The notes under the pieces were generated by a model, which saw nothing but the letters and a program-made list of their open reading frames with translations, was not told where the DNA came from and searched no databases. Shown piece after piece: positions 17,230 through 25,542 of a DNA stretch of 64,000 nt. The DNA lies in NCBI RefSeq assembly GCF_003751605.1, contig NZ_RJVJ01000002.1:62001-126000 (forward strand), written 5' to 3'. How positions within the stretch are numbered: position 1 is the stretch's first letter; every line of letters begins with the position of its first letter. A program made the translations under genes and the position numbers. This DNA is from Kitasatospora cineracea (GTDB lineage: Bacteria > Actinomycetota > Actinomycetes > Streptomycetales > Streptomycetaceae).

Positions 17230-17604
17230 ATGGCTGCTGTGGAAACCGCACTCAAGGACATCATGGGCTCGATCGAGGGCACCATCGGCGTCGCCCTGGT
17301 CGACTACAACAGCGGGATGGCGCTGGGCACCGTCGGCGGCGGGTCGGACCTGGACCTGAACGTCGCGGCCGCGGGCAACACCGACGTGGTGCGGGCCAAG
17401 CTGCGCGCGATGGAGCTGCTCAACCTGAACGAGGCGATCGAGGACATCCTGATCAGCCTGTCCACCCAGTACCACCTGATCCGGCCGCTGACCTCGCGCA
17501 CCGGCAAGGGCCTGTTCCTGTACCTGGCGCTGGACCGGAACCGGGCCAACCTGGCGATGGCCCGGCACCAGTTGAAGAAGGTCGAGGCCGAGCTGGAGGT
17601 GTGA
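17230..17604 (+). CDS. Roadblock/LC7 domain protein, close paralogue of 6444-6818
   Basis: This 124-aa single-domain roadblock protein agrees at most positions with the protein at 6444-6818: both share VALVDY, GMALGT, QYHLIRPLT, GLFLYLAL and NLAMARHQLK, with the same length and C-terminal end (EV). It has its own start signal (ggaagagg). The close likeness of two copies 10 kb apart suggests a recent duplication or selection to keep two interchangeable subunits. The function, as with MglB-like proteins, would be to form dimers that regulate a small GTPase encoded elsewhere. Confidence 0.87.
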   Translation: MAAVETALKDIMGSIEGTIGVALVDYNSGMALGTVGGGSDLDLNVAAAGNTDVVRAKLRAMELLNLNEAIEDILISLSTQYHLIRPLTSRTGKGLFLYLALDRNRANLAMARHQLKKVEAELEV

Positions 17605-17607
17605 CGC

Positions 17608-17670
17608 GCCCTCAGCGTCCTCAGCGTCCTCAGCGCCCTCCGCGCTCTCAGCGCTCTCAGCGCTCTCCGC
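17608..17670. repeat. Seven copies of a 9-bp tandem repeat
   Basis: Units are variants of gcnctcagc (gccctcagc, gtcctcagc, gctctcagc, gctctccgc). The array spans the gap between the roadblock stop and the end of the glycosidase gene, and the last units encode that enzyme's C-terminus. A slippage-prone site. Confidence 0.8.
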
Positions 17671-19462
17671 GCCGCAGGGTGAGCAGGCCCCCGGTCGGGA
17701 CGCGGACGGACAGCTCCGTCCCGCCGACCGGGGTCCGGGCCCGGGCGACCGTGCCGCCCAGGCAGTCCTGCACCAGCAGGTCGACGGGGCCGGGCGGGCG
17801 GTCGAAGTCGATCCGCACCAGGGTGTCCTGGTCGGCGTTGGCGACCAGCAGCAGCTCCCACTCGCCGTCGGCCCGCAGCGGCAGCGGCGCGTACCGGCCG
17901 AAGGCGAGCCGGGCGCCGTTGCGGGCCTCGATCAGCGGGTAGGCCAACTCGGGCCGGTGCGGGCGCAGTTCGCCGCGCTGGAGCAGCTCGCGGTGCTCCT
18001 TCATGACGCTCAGCCAGAACGCCAGGGCGGTCAGCTGGTCGGCGTGCTGGGCGGCGAGGTCGACGGAGACCTGGGCGGTGGCGAACAGCACCGACTGGAG
18101 CAGGACGGCGATCCGTTCGGGGCGCTCCTGCGGGTGCCAGGTCAGCGGGTCGGCGTGCACGGCGAGCGGCCCGGCGGTGAGCCGCAGGTCGGCGGTGCGG
18201 ACCCGGTTCTCGACCGCGCCCAGCGGGCAGTCGGTGGCCCGGACCATGGTGGCGTAGGGCCACAGGCCGGGGCCGACGTAGTCCTGGCGGTGCTCGACCA
18301 GCACGTCGGGGCGGGCGGCCCGCAGCCGGGCGTCGAGTGCGGCCAGCAGTCTCCGCACGCCCTCCGCGACGGTGGCGCAGTCCGCTTCCGGGGAGCCGGT
18401 GCGGGGCGCGGCGCCGGGTACCGGTCCGCGGGCGAAGGTGTCGACGAAGTCGAGCTTGAGGCCGTCGACGCCGTGCCGTTCGACGGCGGCGGCGAGCCGT
18501 TCGACCTGGTGGGCGCGGACGGTGGCGCTGCGCGGGTCGAGCAGGAAGGTCTCCAGTTGCGGCAGGTGGGCGAGGGTGTGCCCGGCCAGCCGCTCCGCGG
18601 CGGCGCTGCGGTCGCCGACGAACGGGACGGCGTGCCAGAGCAGGTAGGCGAGGCCGAGGTCCTGGATCCGGCGGACGTGTCCGGCGAAGTCGGGGAAGTC
18701 GTGCGGGGCGGGCTGCCAGTCGCCGGTGGTGGCGTAGGAGCGGGTGCGTTCGTCGGTCTGCCAGCCGTCGTCGACGATCAGCGTGCGGAAGCCGAGCGGG
18801 GCGGCGAGTTCGGCGAGCCGTTCGACGTCGGCGGCGGTCATCGCCAGGTGCAGTGCGTACCAGGTGCAGAACACCGGCTCGAAGGCGGCGTCGGGGACGG
18901 TCCGGGCGGGGGCGAGGGCGGCCCACCAGGCGGCGCACTCCCGTACGGTGTCGGCGAAGTGGCGTCCGCTCAGGTCGAGGCGCAGGGCGAGGTGCGGGCC
19001 GTCCTGTTCGACCCACCAGCTGTAGCGGCCGGTCTCCTCGACGGCGCCCTCGCCGATGGTGACGGGGCGGACGGGTTCGCCGACCGCGAAGGTGCACAGG
19101 GCGGCGTCGCCGGGGCCGACCAGGCTGCCGACGGGGGCGCCCTTGGGCAGCGAGGCTTCCCGGGGAGGGGCCCAACTCGGGGGCAGCCAGCGGGTGTTGG
19201 TGTCGGGCGTCCAGTAGCCGGTGGCGCCGGTGCAGGGCAGCTGCCACTCGATCCGCAGTCGGGTGTCCGGGGCGTCGGCGGCCGCCTCGACCAGCAGCAC
19301 GCCGGGGGACGGCAGTTCGGTGACGGTGACGGCCGGGGCGGTGCCGCTGCCGACGGCGGTGACCCGCAGGACGAGCGGCCCGGCGCCGACGGTGCGGGAG
19401 GTCTCGGTGCGGCCGGACGGCGGTGCGGAGCCGTCCCAGGACAGCGCGGCGTTTCCTTCCAC
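17657..19462 (-). CDS. GH36/clan GH-D glycosidase (alpha-galactosidase-like)
   Basis: This 601-aa protein has an N-terminal beta-rich domain and a TIM-barrel domain. FRTLIVDDGWQTDERT near residue 230 and DGLKLDFVDTF near residue 345 (probable nucleophile Asp) are the GH-D patterns; MVRATDCPLGAVENR near residue 420 should carry the acid/base Asp. Members remove alpha-galactosyl or related groups. There is no signal peptide, so it is probably cytosolic. The GTG at 19462 has aaagga upstream; a GTG at 19489 is an alternative. It lies downstream of the peptide transporter genes but behind a probable terminator, so a joint role with that transporter is uncertain. Confidence 0.72.
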   Translation of the reverse strand: MEGNAALSWDGSAPPSGRTETSRTVGAGPLVLRVTAVGSGTAPAVTVTELPSPGVLLVEAAADAPDTRLRIEWQLPCTGATGYWTPDTNTRWLPPSWAPPREASLPKGAPVGSLVGPGDAALCTFAVGEPVRPVTIGEGAVEETGRYSWWVEQDGPHLALRLDLSGRHFADTVRECAAWWAALAPARTVPDAAFEPVFCTWYALHLAMTAADVERLAELAAPLGFRTLIVDDGWQTDERTRSYATTGDWQPAPHDFPDFAGHVRRIQDLGLAYLLWHAVPFVGDRSAAAERLAGHTLAHLPQLETFLLDPRSATVRAHQVERLAAAVERHGVDGLKLDFVDTFARGPVPGAAPRTGSPEADCATVAEGVRRLLAALDARLRAARPDVLVEHRQDYVGPGLWPYATMVRATDCPLGAVENRVRTADLRLTAGPLAVHADPLTWHPQERPERIAVLLQSVLFATAQVSVDLAAQHADQLTALAFWLSVMKEHRELLQRGELRPHRPELAYPLIEARNGARLAFGRYAPLPLRADGEWELLLVANADQDTLVRIDFDRPPGPVDLLVQDCLGGTVARARTPVGGTELSVRVPTGGLLTLRRGER

Positions 19463-19498
19463 GGGGCGGTGGTTCCTTTCACGGGGCACGGGGGTGGG

Positions 19499-19546
19499 CC
19501 CGCCCCGGCCGGCCGCGGAAGCGGTCGGCCGACCGGTCGGGGCGGG
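19499..19546 (-). terminator. Probable terminator of the peptide-transporter operon
   Basis: Bases 19499-19512 pair with 19533-19546 with one G-T pair in 14. It lies between the end of the second ATPase gene and the glycosidase start. Confidence 0.5.
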
Positions 19547-19577
19547 GGCTCGGGTGCGGCGGGGGCTCGGGTGCGGC
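19544..19577. repeat. Two tandem copies of a 17-bp unit
   Basis: gggggctcgggtgcggc occurs at 19544-19560 and again at 19561-19577, next to the hairpin in the gap after the transporter operon. Confidence 0.8.
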
Positions 19578-19591
19578 GGGCCGCGGCGGGG

Positions 19592-20608
19592 CTACGCCTC
19601 GGGGAAGTGGCAGGCGGCCTGGCGTCCCGGGGTGGTGAGGGTGAGCAGGGGCGCTTCGGTCCGGCAGACGGCCCGGGCCTTGGGGCAGCGGGGGTGGAAG
19701 GTGCAGCCGCCGGGCGGGTTGGCGGGGCTGGGCGGGTCGCCGAGCAGGACGATGCGCTCGCGGGTGCGTTCGGCGACCGGGTCGGGCAGCGGGACGGCGG
19801 AGAGCAGCGCCTTGGTGTAGGGGTGCGCGGGGTGGTCGTAGACCTGCTGCTTGTCGCCGATCTCGACGATCCGGCCGAGGTACATGACGGCGACCCGGTG
19901 GCTGATGTGCTTGACCACGGCGAGGTCGTGCGCGATGAACACGTAGGCGACGCCGAGTTCGCGCTGGAGGCGTTCCATCAGGCCGACGATCTGGGCCTGG
20001 ATGGAGACGTCGAGCGCGGAGACGGGTTCGTCGGCGACGACGAGTTCGGGGCGGGTGGCGAGGGCGCGGGCGATGCCGATCCGCTGGGCCTGGCCGCCGG
20101 AGAACTGGTGCGGGTAGCGCTCCAGGTGTTCGGGGGCGAGGCCGACCAGCTGGACCAGGTCGCGGACCTCGGACCGGATCTTCGCCTTGGTCGCGCCCTG
20201 GGCGCGCAGCGGGGCGGCGATGATCTGCTGGACGGTCTGCCGCGGGTTGAGCGAGGCGAACGGGTCCTGGAAGATCATCTGGAACCGGCTGCGCAGCGGC
20301 CGCAGCCGGTGCTGCGGGGCCGTGGTGATGTCCTGGCCGCGGAAGCCGATCCGGCCGGCGGTCGGGTCGAGCAGGCGGACCAGCATCCGTCCGGTGGTGG
20401 ACTTGCCGCAGCCGGACTCGCCGACCAGGCCGAGCGTCTCGCCGGGGCGGACGTCGAAGCTGACGCCGTCGACGGCGCGGACGCCGGGGCGGCGGCGCAG
20501 GGTGCCGCGCGGGCCGGGGAAGGTCATGCCGAGGTCGCGGACGGTGAGCAGCGCTTCGGGCGCGCCGGGGTCCGCGGCGTCGGCGACAGGGGCGGTCTCG
20601 GTGGTCAT
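19592..20608 (-). CDS. Peptide ABC transporter ATPase (OppF/DppF type)
   Basis: This 338-aa ATPase has Walker A GESGCGKST near residue 65, signature FSGGQAQRIGIARAL, and Walker B LVVADEPVSALD. The C-terminal Cys-rich peptide-transport tail (GGCTFHPRCPKARAVC) marks the Opp/Dpp group. Its start overlaps the previous gene by four bases, so it is the last of five coupled genes. It drives import together with the OppD-type partner. Confidence 0.92.
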   Translation of the reverse strand: MTTETAPVADAADPGAPEALLTVRDLGMTFPGPRGTLRRRPGVRAVDGVSFDVRPGETLGLVGESGCGKSTTGRMLVRLLDPTAGRIGFRGQDITTAPQHRLRPLRSRFQMIFQDPFASLNPRQTVQQIIAAPLRAQGATKAKIRSEVRDLVQLVGLAPEHLERYPHQFSGGQAQRIGIARALATRPELVVADEPVSALDVSIQAQIVGLMERLQRELGVAYVFIAHDLAVVKHISHRVAVMYLGRIVEIGDKQQVYDHPAHPYTKALLSAVPLPDPVAERTRERIVLLGDPPSPANPPGGCTFHPRCPKARAVCRTEAPLLTLTTPGRQAACHFPEA

Positions 20609-21591
20609 GCGGTCACCTCGTCGTGGACGCACGCGCTGCGGTGGCCGGCGGCGACGGTGCGCAGCGGTGGGCGGTCGCCGGTGCAGCGCTGGTCGGGCTC
20701 GGCCGCGTAGCGGGCGCAGCGCGGGTGGAAGGCGCAGCCGGGGGGCGGGGCGAGCAGGGAGGGCGGGCTGCCGGGGATGGAGCGCAGGGGGGTGCCGTCC
20801 TCGGCGTCGAGGCGGGGCAGCGAGTCGAGCAGGCCGCGGGTGTAGGGGTGTCTGGGGGTGGTGAAGAGGGTGTCGGCGGGGGCCTGTTCGGCGGCGGATC
20901 CGCCGTACATGACGAGGACGTCGTCGGCGACCCGGGCGATCACGCCGAGGTCGTGGGTGATCAGGACGATGCCGAGGCCGCGTTCGGCCTGCAGGCGCAT
21001 CAGGAGTTCGAGGACCTGGGCCTGGACGGTGACGTCCAGTGCCGTGGTCGGTTCGTCGGCGATGACCAGGTCGGGTTCGCAGGACAGCGCGAGGGCGATC
21101 ATGGCGCGTTGGCGCATGCCGCCGGAGAACTGGTGCGGGTGTTCGCCGGCCCGGCGGGCGGGTTCGGGGATGCCGACGTCGCCGAGGACGTCGACGGCGC
21201 GGACGAGGGCGGCCCGGCGGCTGCCGCCGAAGTGGGCGCGGTGGGCTTCGGCGATCTGGTCGCCGACGGTGAAGTAGGGGTGCAGGGCGGTGAGGGCGTC
21301 CTGGAAGACCATCGCCATCCGGCGGCCGCGCAGGGCGCGCAGCCGTTCCTCGGGGGCGCCGATGAGTTCGGTGCCGTCGAGCCTGGCGGAGCCGGTGACG
21401 GTGGCGCCGCGGTGCAGTCCCATGACGGCGAGCGAGGTGACGGACTTGCCGGAGCCGGATTCGCCGACGATGCCGAGGGTGCGGCCGCGTTCGACGGTGA
21501 AGTCGACGCCCTTGACGGCCCGGACGGTGCCTTCCTCGGTGGCAAACTCGACGGCGAGGTCGCGTACTTCGAGCAGTGGACGGGTGGTCAT
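20605..21591 (-). CDS. Peptide ABC transporter ATPase (OppD/DppD type)
   Basis: This 328-aa ATPase has Walker A GESGSGKSVT near residue 40, signature FSGGMRQRAMIALAL, Walker B LVIADEPTTALDV and the peptide-transport tail GCAFHPRCARY. Both ends overlap neighbours by four bases (ATGA), a sign of one tightly coupled transcription unit. Confidence 0.93.
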   Translation of the reverse strand: MTTRPLLEVRDLAVEFATEEGTVRAVKGVDFTVERGRTLGIVGESGSGKSVTSLAVMGLHRGATVTGSARLDGTELIGAPEERLRALRGRRMAMVFQDALTALHPYFTVGDQIAEAHRAHFGGSRRAALVRAVDVLGDVGIPEPARRAGEHPHQFSGGMRQRAMIALALSCEPDLVIADEPTTALDVTVQAQVLELLMRLQAERGLGIVLITHDLGVIARVADDVLVMYGGSAAEQAPADTLFTTPRHPYTRGLLDSLPRLDAEDGTPLRSIPGSPPSLLAPPPGCAFHPRCARYAAEPDQRCTGDRPPLRTVAAGHRSACVHDEVTA

Positions 21592-22577
21592 GACAGCCTC
21601 GCCCTCGGGTCGATCCAGGCGTAGACGAGGTCCACGACCAGGTTGGAGCTGATGATGAAGAAGGAGGCGAGCAGCGTGATGCCCATGATCACCGGCTGGT
21701 CGGCCTTGTTGAGCGAGTCGGCGAAGAGCTTGCCGACGCCGGGGAGGCTGAACAGCGACTCGGTGATGAGGGCGCCGGCCAGCAGCCCGCCGAGGTCCAT
21801 GCCGAGCATGGTGGCGACGGGGGTGAGGGCGGGGCGCAGGCCGTGCTTGCCGACCACGCGGCGTTCGGGCAGTCCCTTGGCGCGGGCGGTGCGGACGTAC
21901 GGTTCGGCCATCGTCTCGATGACGGAGTTGCGGGTCATCCGGGCGTAGAGGGCGGCGTTGAGCAGGGCGAGGGTGGTCCAGGGCAGGATCAGGTTGGTGA
22001 CCCAGCCGGCGGGGTCCTCGCCGAACGCGATGTAGCGGGGGTAGGGCAGCAGTCCGGCGACGGTGACGACCAGGTAGAGCAGGATCATCGCGGTGAAGTA
22101 GACCGGCAGGGCGGCGATGCCGATGGTGCCGACCATCAGGGTGCGGTCGAGCCAGCTGCCGCGGCGCAGCGCGGAGAGCACGCCGGCGCCGATGCCGAGG
22201 AGCAGCCAGAGGGCGGCGGCGCCGAGGGCGAGCGAGACGCTGGTGGGGAGCCGGTCCATCATCAGGTCCCAGACGGGCTGGGCGGATTGGAAGGAGTAGC
22301 CGAAGCAGGGGAAGCCGCACTGGACGGCGTACTGGCCGGTGCCGTAGGAGCGGCCGGCGAAGATCGCGGTGACGTAGTGCCAGAACTGGACGACCAGCGG
22401 GTCCGCGAGGCCGAGTTGCTGCCGGACGAGGGCGATCCGGTCGGCGGAGCAGTCCTTGCCGCAGAACTGGGCGGCGGGGTCGCTGGGCAGCAGGTAGAAG
22501 ACGGCGAAGGTGAGGGCGCAGACCGCGAGCAGGGTGGCGGCCATGGCGAGCAGGCGGCGGAGCAGGAATCCGGTCAC
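21588..22577 (-). CDS. Peptide ABC transporter permease (OppB/DppB type)
   Basis: This 329-aa protein has about six membrane segments, an N-terminal LLRRLLAMAATLLAVCALTF helix, and the conserved cytoplasmic loop ARAKGLPERRVVGKHGLRPA that docks the ATPases. The extra loop with CGKDC and CGFPC near residues 38-95 is unusual and could hold a disulfide outside the membrane. It is coupled to the other permease gene by a four-base overlap. Confidence 0.92.
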   Translation of the reverse strand: MTGFLLRRLLAMAATLLAVCALTFAVFYLLPSDPAAQFCGKDCSADRIALVRQQLGLADPLVVQFWHYVTAIFAGRSYGTGQYAVQCGFPCFGYSFQSAQPVWDLMMDRLPTSVSLALGAAALWLLLGIGAGVLSALRRGSWLDRTLMVGTIGIAALPVYFTAMILLYLVVTVAGLLPYPRYIAFGEDPAGWVTNLILPWTTLALLNAALYARMTRNSVIETMAEPYVRTARAKGLPERRVVGKHGLRPALTPVATMLGMDLGGLLAGALITESLFSLPGVGKLFADSLNKADQPVIMGITLLASFFIISSNLVVDLVYAWIDPRARLS

Positions 22578-23542
22578 GTCCGGCTGCCCTTCGGGTCGAG
22601 GGCGTCCCGCAGGGCGTCGCCGACCAGGGTGAAGGCCAGGACCACCAGGAACAGGCAGGCGCTGGGCAGGATGAAGAACATCGGGTCGACCTTGTAGTAG
22701 AGCACCGCGTCGGAGATCATCTGGCCCCAGGAGGGCGTGGGCGGGCGGATGCCGACGCCGAGGAAGGTCAGGGCCGCCTCGGTGCCGATCAGGCCGGGGA
22801 TGGCGAGGGTGACGTAGACGATGACGGTGCCGGTGAGGTTGGGCAGGATCTCGCCGAACAGGACGCGGCGGTGGGTGGTGCCGCTGGCGCGGGCGGCCTC
22901 GACGTACTCGCGGTGTTTGAGCGAGAGGGTCTGGCCGCGCACGACGCGGGCGATGTAGGGCCAGGAGAAGACCGACATGACGCCGATGAGCAGCACCACC
23001 CGGTTGACGTCCCGGGCCACCGAGAGCAGCGCGATCATGAAGATCAGGCTGGGGAAGGACATCATGATGTCCATGAACCGGCTGATCACGGCGTCGGTGC
23101 GGCCGCCGAAGTAGCCGGCGGTGATGCCCAGGACGGTGCCGATCAGGGTGATCAGCAGGGCGGAGACGCAGGCGACCAGCAGGCTGATCTGGGCGCCGTA
23201 CAGGAGTCGGGCGAAGACGTCGCGGCCGAGCAGCGGTTCGACGCCGAGCCAGTGCCGGGCGCTGACGCCGCCGAGCGGGCCGCGGGGCAGGCCGCCGAGG
23301 TAGGGGTCGACGGCGCCCTTGTCGACGGTGTCGGGGCCGGTGCCGCTGACGGCGGTGAGCAGCGGGGCGAGCAGGGCGGCCAGCACGAAGAAGGCGATGA
23401 TGGCGGCGCCGGCCTGGGCGGTGCGCCGGCGGCGCACCCGGTGCAGGGCGAGGGTCCAGGGGGAGGCGGGGGCGGCGGGGGCCTCGGGGGTGTCCGGGGC
23501 TCCCGCGGCCCCGGCCGGGGCCGGGGCGGGCGGGGTGGTCAT
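22574..23542 (-). CDS. Peptide ABC transporter permease (OppC/DppC type)
   Basis: This 322-aa permease has a Pro/Ala-rich N-terminal tail before the first helix (AGAAIIAFFVLAALLAPLL), the extracellular loop typical of OppC, and the docking loop EAARASGTTHRRVLFGEILP near residue 225. The ATG at 23542 lies 17 bases after the binding-protein gene stop, so the operon runs binding protein, OppC, OppB, OppD, OppF. Confidence 0.92.
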   Translation of the reverse strand: MTTPPAPAPAGAAGAPDTPEAPAAPASPWTLALHRVRRRRTAQAGAAIIAFFVLAALLAPLLTAVSGTGPDTVDKGAVDPYLGGLPRGPLGGVSARHWLGVEPLLGRDVFARLLYGAQISLLVACVSALLITLIGTVLGITAGYFGGRTDAVISRFMDIMMSFPSLIFMIALLSVARDVNRVVLLIGVMSVFSWPYIARVVRGQTLSLKHREYVEAARASGTTHRRVLFGEILPNLTGTVIVYVTLAIPGLIGTEAALTFLGVGIRPPTPSWGQMISDAVLYYKVDPMFFILPSACLFLVVLAFTLVGDALRDALDPKGSRT

Positions 23543-23559
23543 CCGGGTCGGCTCCCCTG

Positions 23560-25293
23560 CTACTTGACGGACTTGAGGCCGATGACCGCGTAGTCGATCT
23601 GGCCGGACCAGATCGGCGAGCCGAAGGCGCCGGCGATGTTGGAGCCGACCAGCAGCGGCTTCTTCTGCCAGACCAGCGGGACGGCGGGCGAGGCGTCCAT
23701 GATCCTGGCGTCCAGGTCGAGCCAGGCGGCGTTGGCCTTCTGCAGGTCGTCCATGGCGGCGATCCGGTCGAGTTCGGCGTTGACCCCGGGGTCGTTGAAC
23801 CGGGTCATGTTGCCGTTGTTGCCCTTGTCCTTGACCAGGCGGCCGTCGTAGATCATCGGCAGGAAGGTGGCGGCCGACGGGTAGTCGGGGCACCAGCCGA
23901 GCTGGGTGAGGCCGGGCTGCTTGTCCTTGTCGCCGACGATGGAGTTGACGGCGGTGGGGTCGACGGTGGTGATGGTGACGTTGACGCCGGCCCGCTTGAG
24001 GGCGGCCTGGAGGGCTTCGGCCTGCTGCTTGCCGCCGGTGGAGGTGACCAGTTCGGTGTCGAAGCCGTTGGGGAGGCCGGCGTCGGCGAGCAGCTGCTTG
24101 GCCTTGTCGGGGTCGCCGGCGGGCTTGATCATGAAGTGGTCGACGGGGGCGCCGCTGGTGAGGGCGGGCGGCAGGTAGGTGGTGGCGATCTCGTTGAATG
24201 CGGGGCCGCCCATCGCGGCGGTGAAGGACTCCTTGTCGACCGCGTACTGCATGGCCCGGCGCACCTGGGCGTTGTCGAACGGCGCCTTGGTGGTGTTCAT
24301 CTCGAGCATGGTGGTGCAGCCGCCGCTCTCGCTGATCAGGCGGCTCTTGACCTCGGGGTTGGTGAGCACCTCGGAGATCTTCGCGGGGGTCAGGTCGACG
24401 TAGGAGACGGCGTTCTTGTCGTCGCCCTGGTCGGCGATCAGCCGGTCGGCGATGCCGGTGCCCTTGAGGGTCTGGTCGACGACGATCCTGTCGGGGTACG
24501 CCTTGCGCACCGGGTCGGTGGCGGCGTCCCACTCGGTGTTGCGGACCAGCACCATGCGCTTGCCGCGGTCGTAGCTCTCGATCTTGTACGGGCCGGAGGA
24601 GACCGGGTGGTTGGAGTAGTTGGCGCCGGTCTCCTTGGCCTTGGGGACGGGCGAGAAGGTCGGCAGCGAGACGGTGTAGCCGAACTCGGCGACCGGGCGC
24701 TTGAGGTGGAAGACGATGGTCTTCGCGTCCGGGACCTCGATCGCCTCCGGGCCCAGCCGCTGGCCGCCGAGCGGGCCCTGGTAGCCGGCGGGGGCGTTCA
24801 GGTAGCGCACCGCGTAGTCGGGGCCGCCGGGGAGTTCGGGGGAGAACGAGCGCTCGACGTTGTACTTGATGTCGTCGGCGACGATCGGGGTGCCGTCCTC
24901 GTACTTGAGGCCGTCCTTCAGGTGGAAGGTCCAGGTCCTGGCGTTGTCGCTGGGGGTGCCGAGATCGGTGGCCAGGTCGGCCTCGAGCTTGAGGCCGTCG
25001 GCGCCGGGGGCGGCCTTGAAGGTGGTGAGGGTGCGGTAGAGCATCCGGACGCCCACGTCCATGACCGGCATGGTCCAGTTGCGGGCCGGGTCGAGCTGGT
25101 CGAAGTCCTGGTTCGACAGGATGGTGAGGGTGCCGCCCTTCACCGGCGTCCCGCCGATGATGCCGTTGCCCTGGGTGGTCACGCCCGCCTGGTCGCCGCC
25201 GCCTCCGCTGTTGCTGCTGCTGCACGCACCGAGGCCGAGGGCGAGGGATGCCGCGATGGCCGCCGCGAGGGCGACGTGGGAACGCCTGTTCAT
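23560..25293 (-). CDS. Peptide-binding lipoprotein (OppA/DppA, SBP family 5)
   Basis: This 577-aa solute-binding protein starts at the ATG 25293 (ggag six bases before it), not at the in-frame TTG 25299. The signal peptide ends in a lipobox (LGLGAC, Cys about residue 24), so it is anchored outside the membrane. NDQ-rich spacer, then family 5 domain (YDRGKRMVLVRN, VRRAMQYAVDKESF). It should bind oligopeptides; the divergent Xaa-Pro aminopeptidase and operator site 6 suggest proline-containing ones. Members of this family sometimes bind sugars or nickel, and the glycosidase downstream leaves a sugar possible. Confidence 0.9.
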   Translation of the reverse strand: MNRRSHVALAAAIAASLALGLGACSSSNSGGGGDQAGVTTQGNGIIGGTPVKGGTLTILSNQDFDQLDPARNWTMPVMDVGVRMLYRTLTTFKAAPGADGLKLEADLATDLGTPSDNARTWTFHLKDGLKYEDGTPIVADDIKYNVERSFSPELPGGPDYAVRYLNAPAGYQGPLGGQRLGPEAIEVPDAKTIVFHLKRPVAEFGYTVSLPTFSPVPKAKETGANYSNHPVSSGPYKIESYDRGKRMVLVRNTEWDAATDPVRKAYPDRIVVDQTLKGTGIADRLIADQGDDKNAVSYVDLTPAKISEVLTNPEVKSRLISESGGCTTMLEMNTTKAPFDNAQVRRAMQYAVDKESFTAAMGGPAFNEIATTYLPPALTSGAPVDHFMIKPAGDPDKAKQLLADAGLPNGFDTELVTSTGGKQQAEALQAALKRAGVNVTITTVDPTAVNSIVGDKDKQPGLTQLGWCPDYPSAATFLPMIYDGRLVKDKGNNGNMTRFNDPGVNAELDRIAAMDDLQKANAAWLDLDARIMDASPAVPLVWQKKPLLVGSNIAGAFGSPIWSGQIDYAVIGLKSVK

Positions 25294-25380
25294 GTGCAAC
25301 TCCGGGAATGGGGGCCGGTCTGCCGTTCAACGGGGGATCTGTGCCGCCCGGGGTCTGGCCCGCTCTGAGGTGTGACCCGT

Positions 25381-25410
25381 AACATAGTAATGTGAAATTG
25401 CACTGCGCAA
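25381..25410 (-). promoter_or_regulatory. Probable promoter of the peptide-transporter operon
   Basis: On the minus strand ttgcgc (25410-25405) and tatgtt (25386-25381) are 18 bases apart. Operator site 6 fills the spacer exactly, the usual place for a repressor site. The leader to the ATG at 25293 would be about 80 bases. Confidence 0.65.
25391..25404. promoter_or_regulatory. Operator site 6, in the transporter/aminopeptidase gap
   Basis: TGTGAAATTGCACT matches the idealised motif at 11 of 14 bases and lies between two divergent units, the peptide transporter and the Xaa-Pro aminopeptidase. Confidence 0.55.
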
Positions 25411-25542
25411 TGAGGCGGCCGGACCGTTACCGAGCCGTGTCATTGCCACCCGCGGAGCAGGGCAAGTCCCCACTCCGCCAGCCGAGTTGCCCCCTTCACC
25501 TCCCTCCCCCACCCCCTACCCAGCTCGGAGGAGCCCCCGACG

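Noticed and set aside
6444..17604. A complete conservon (cvn) operon
   Set aside because: Only roadblock-type proteins are present; no kinase, CvnC-type protein or GTPase was found.
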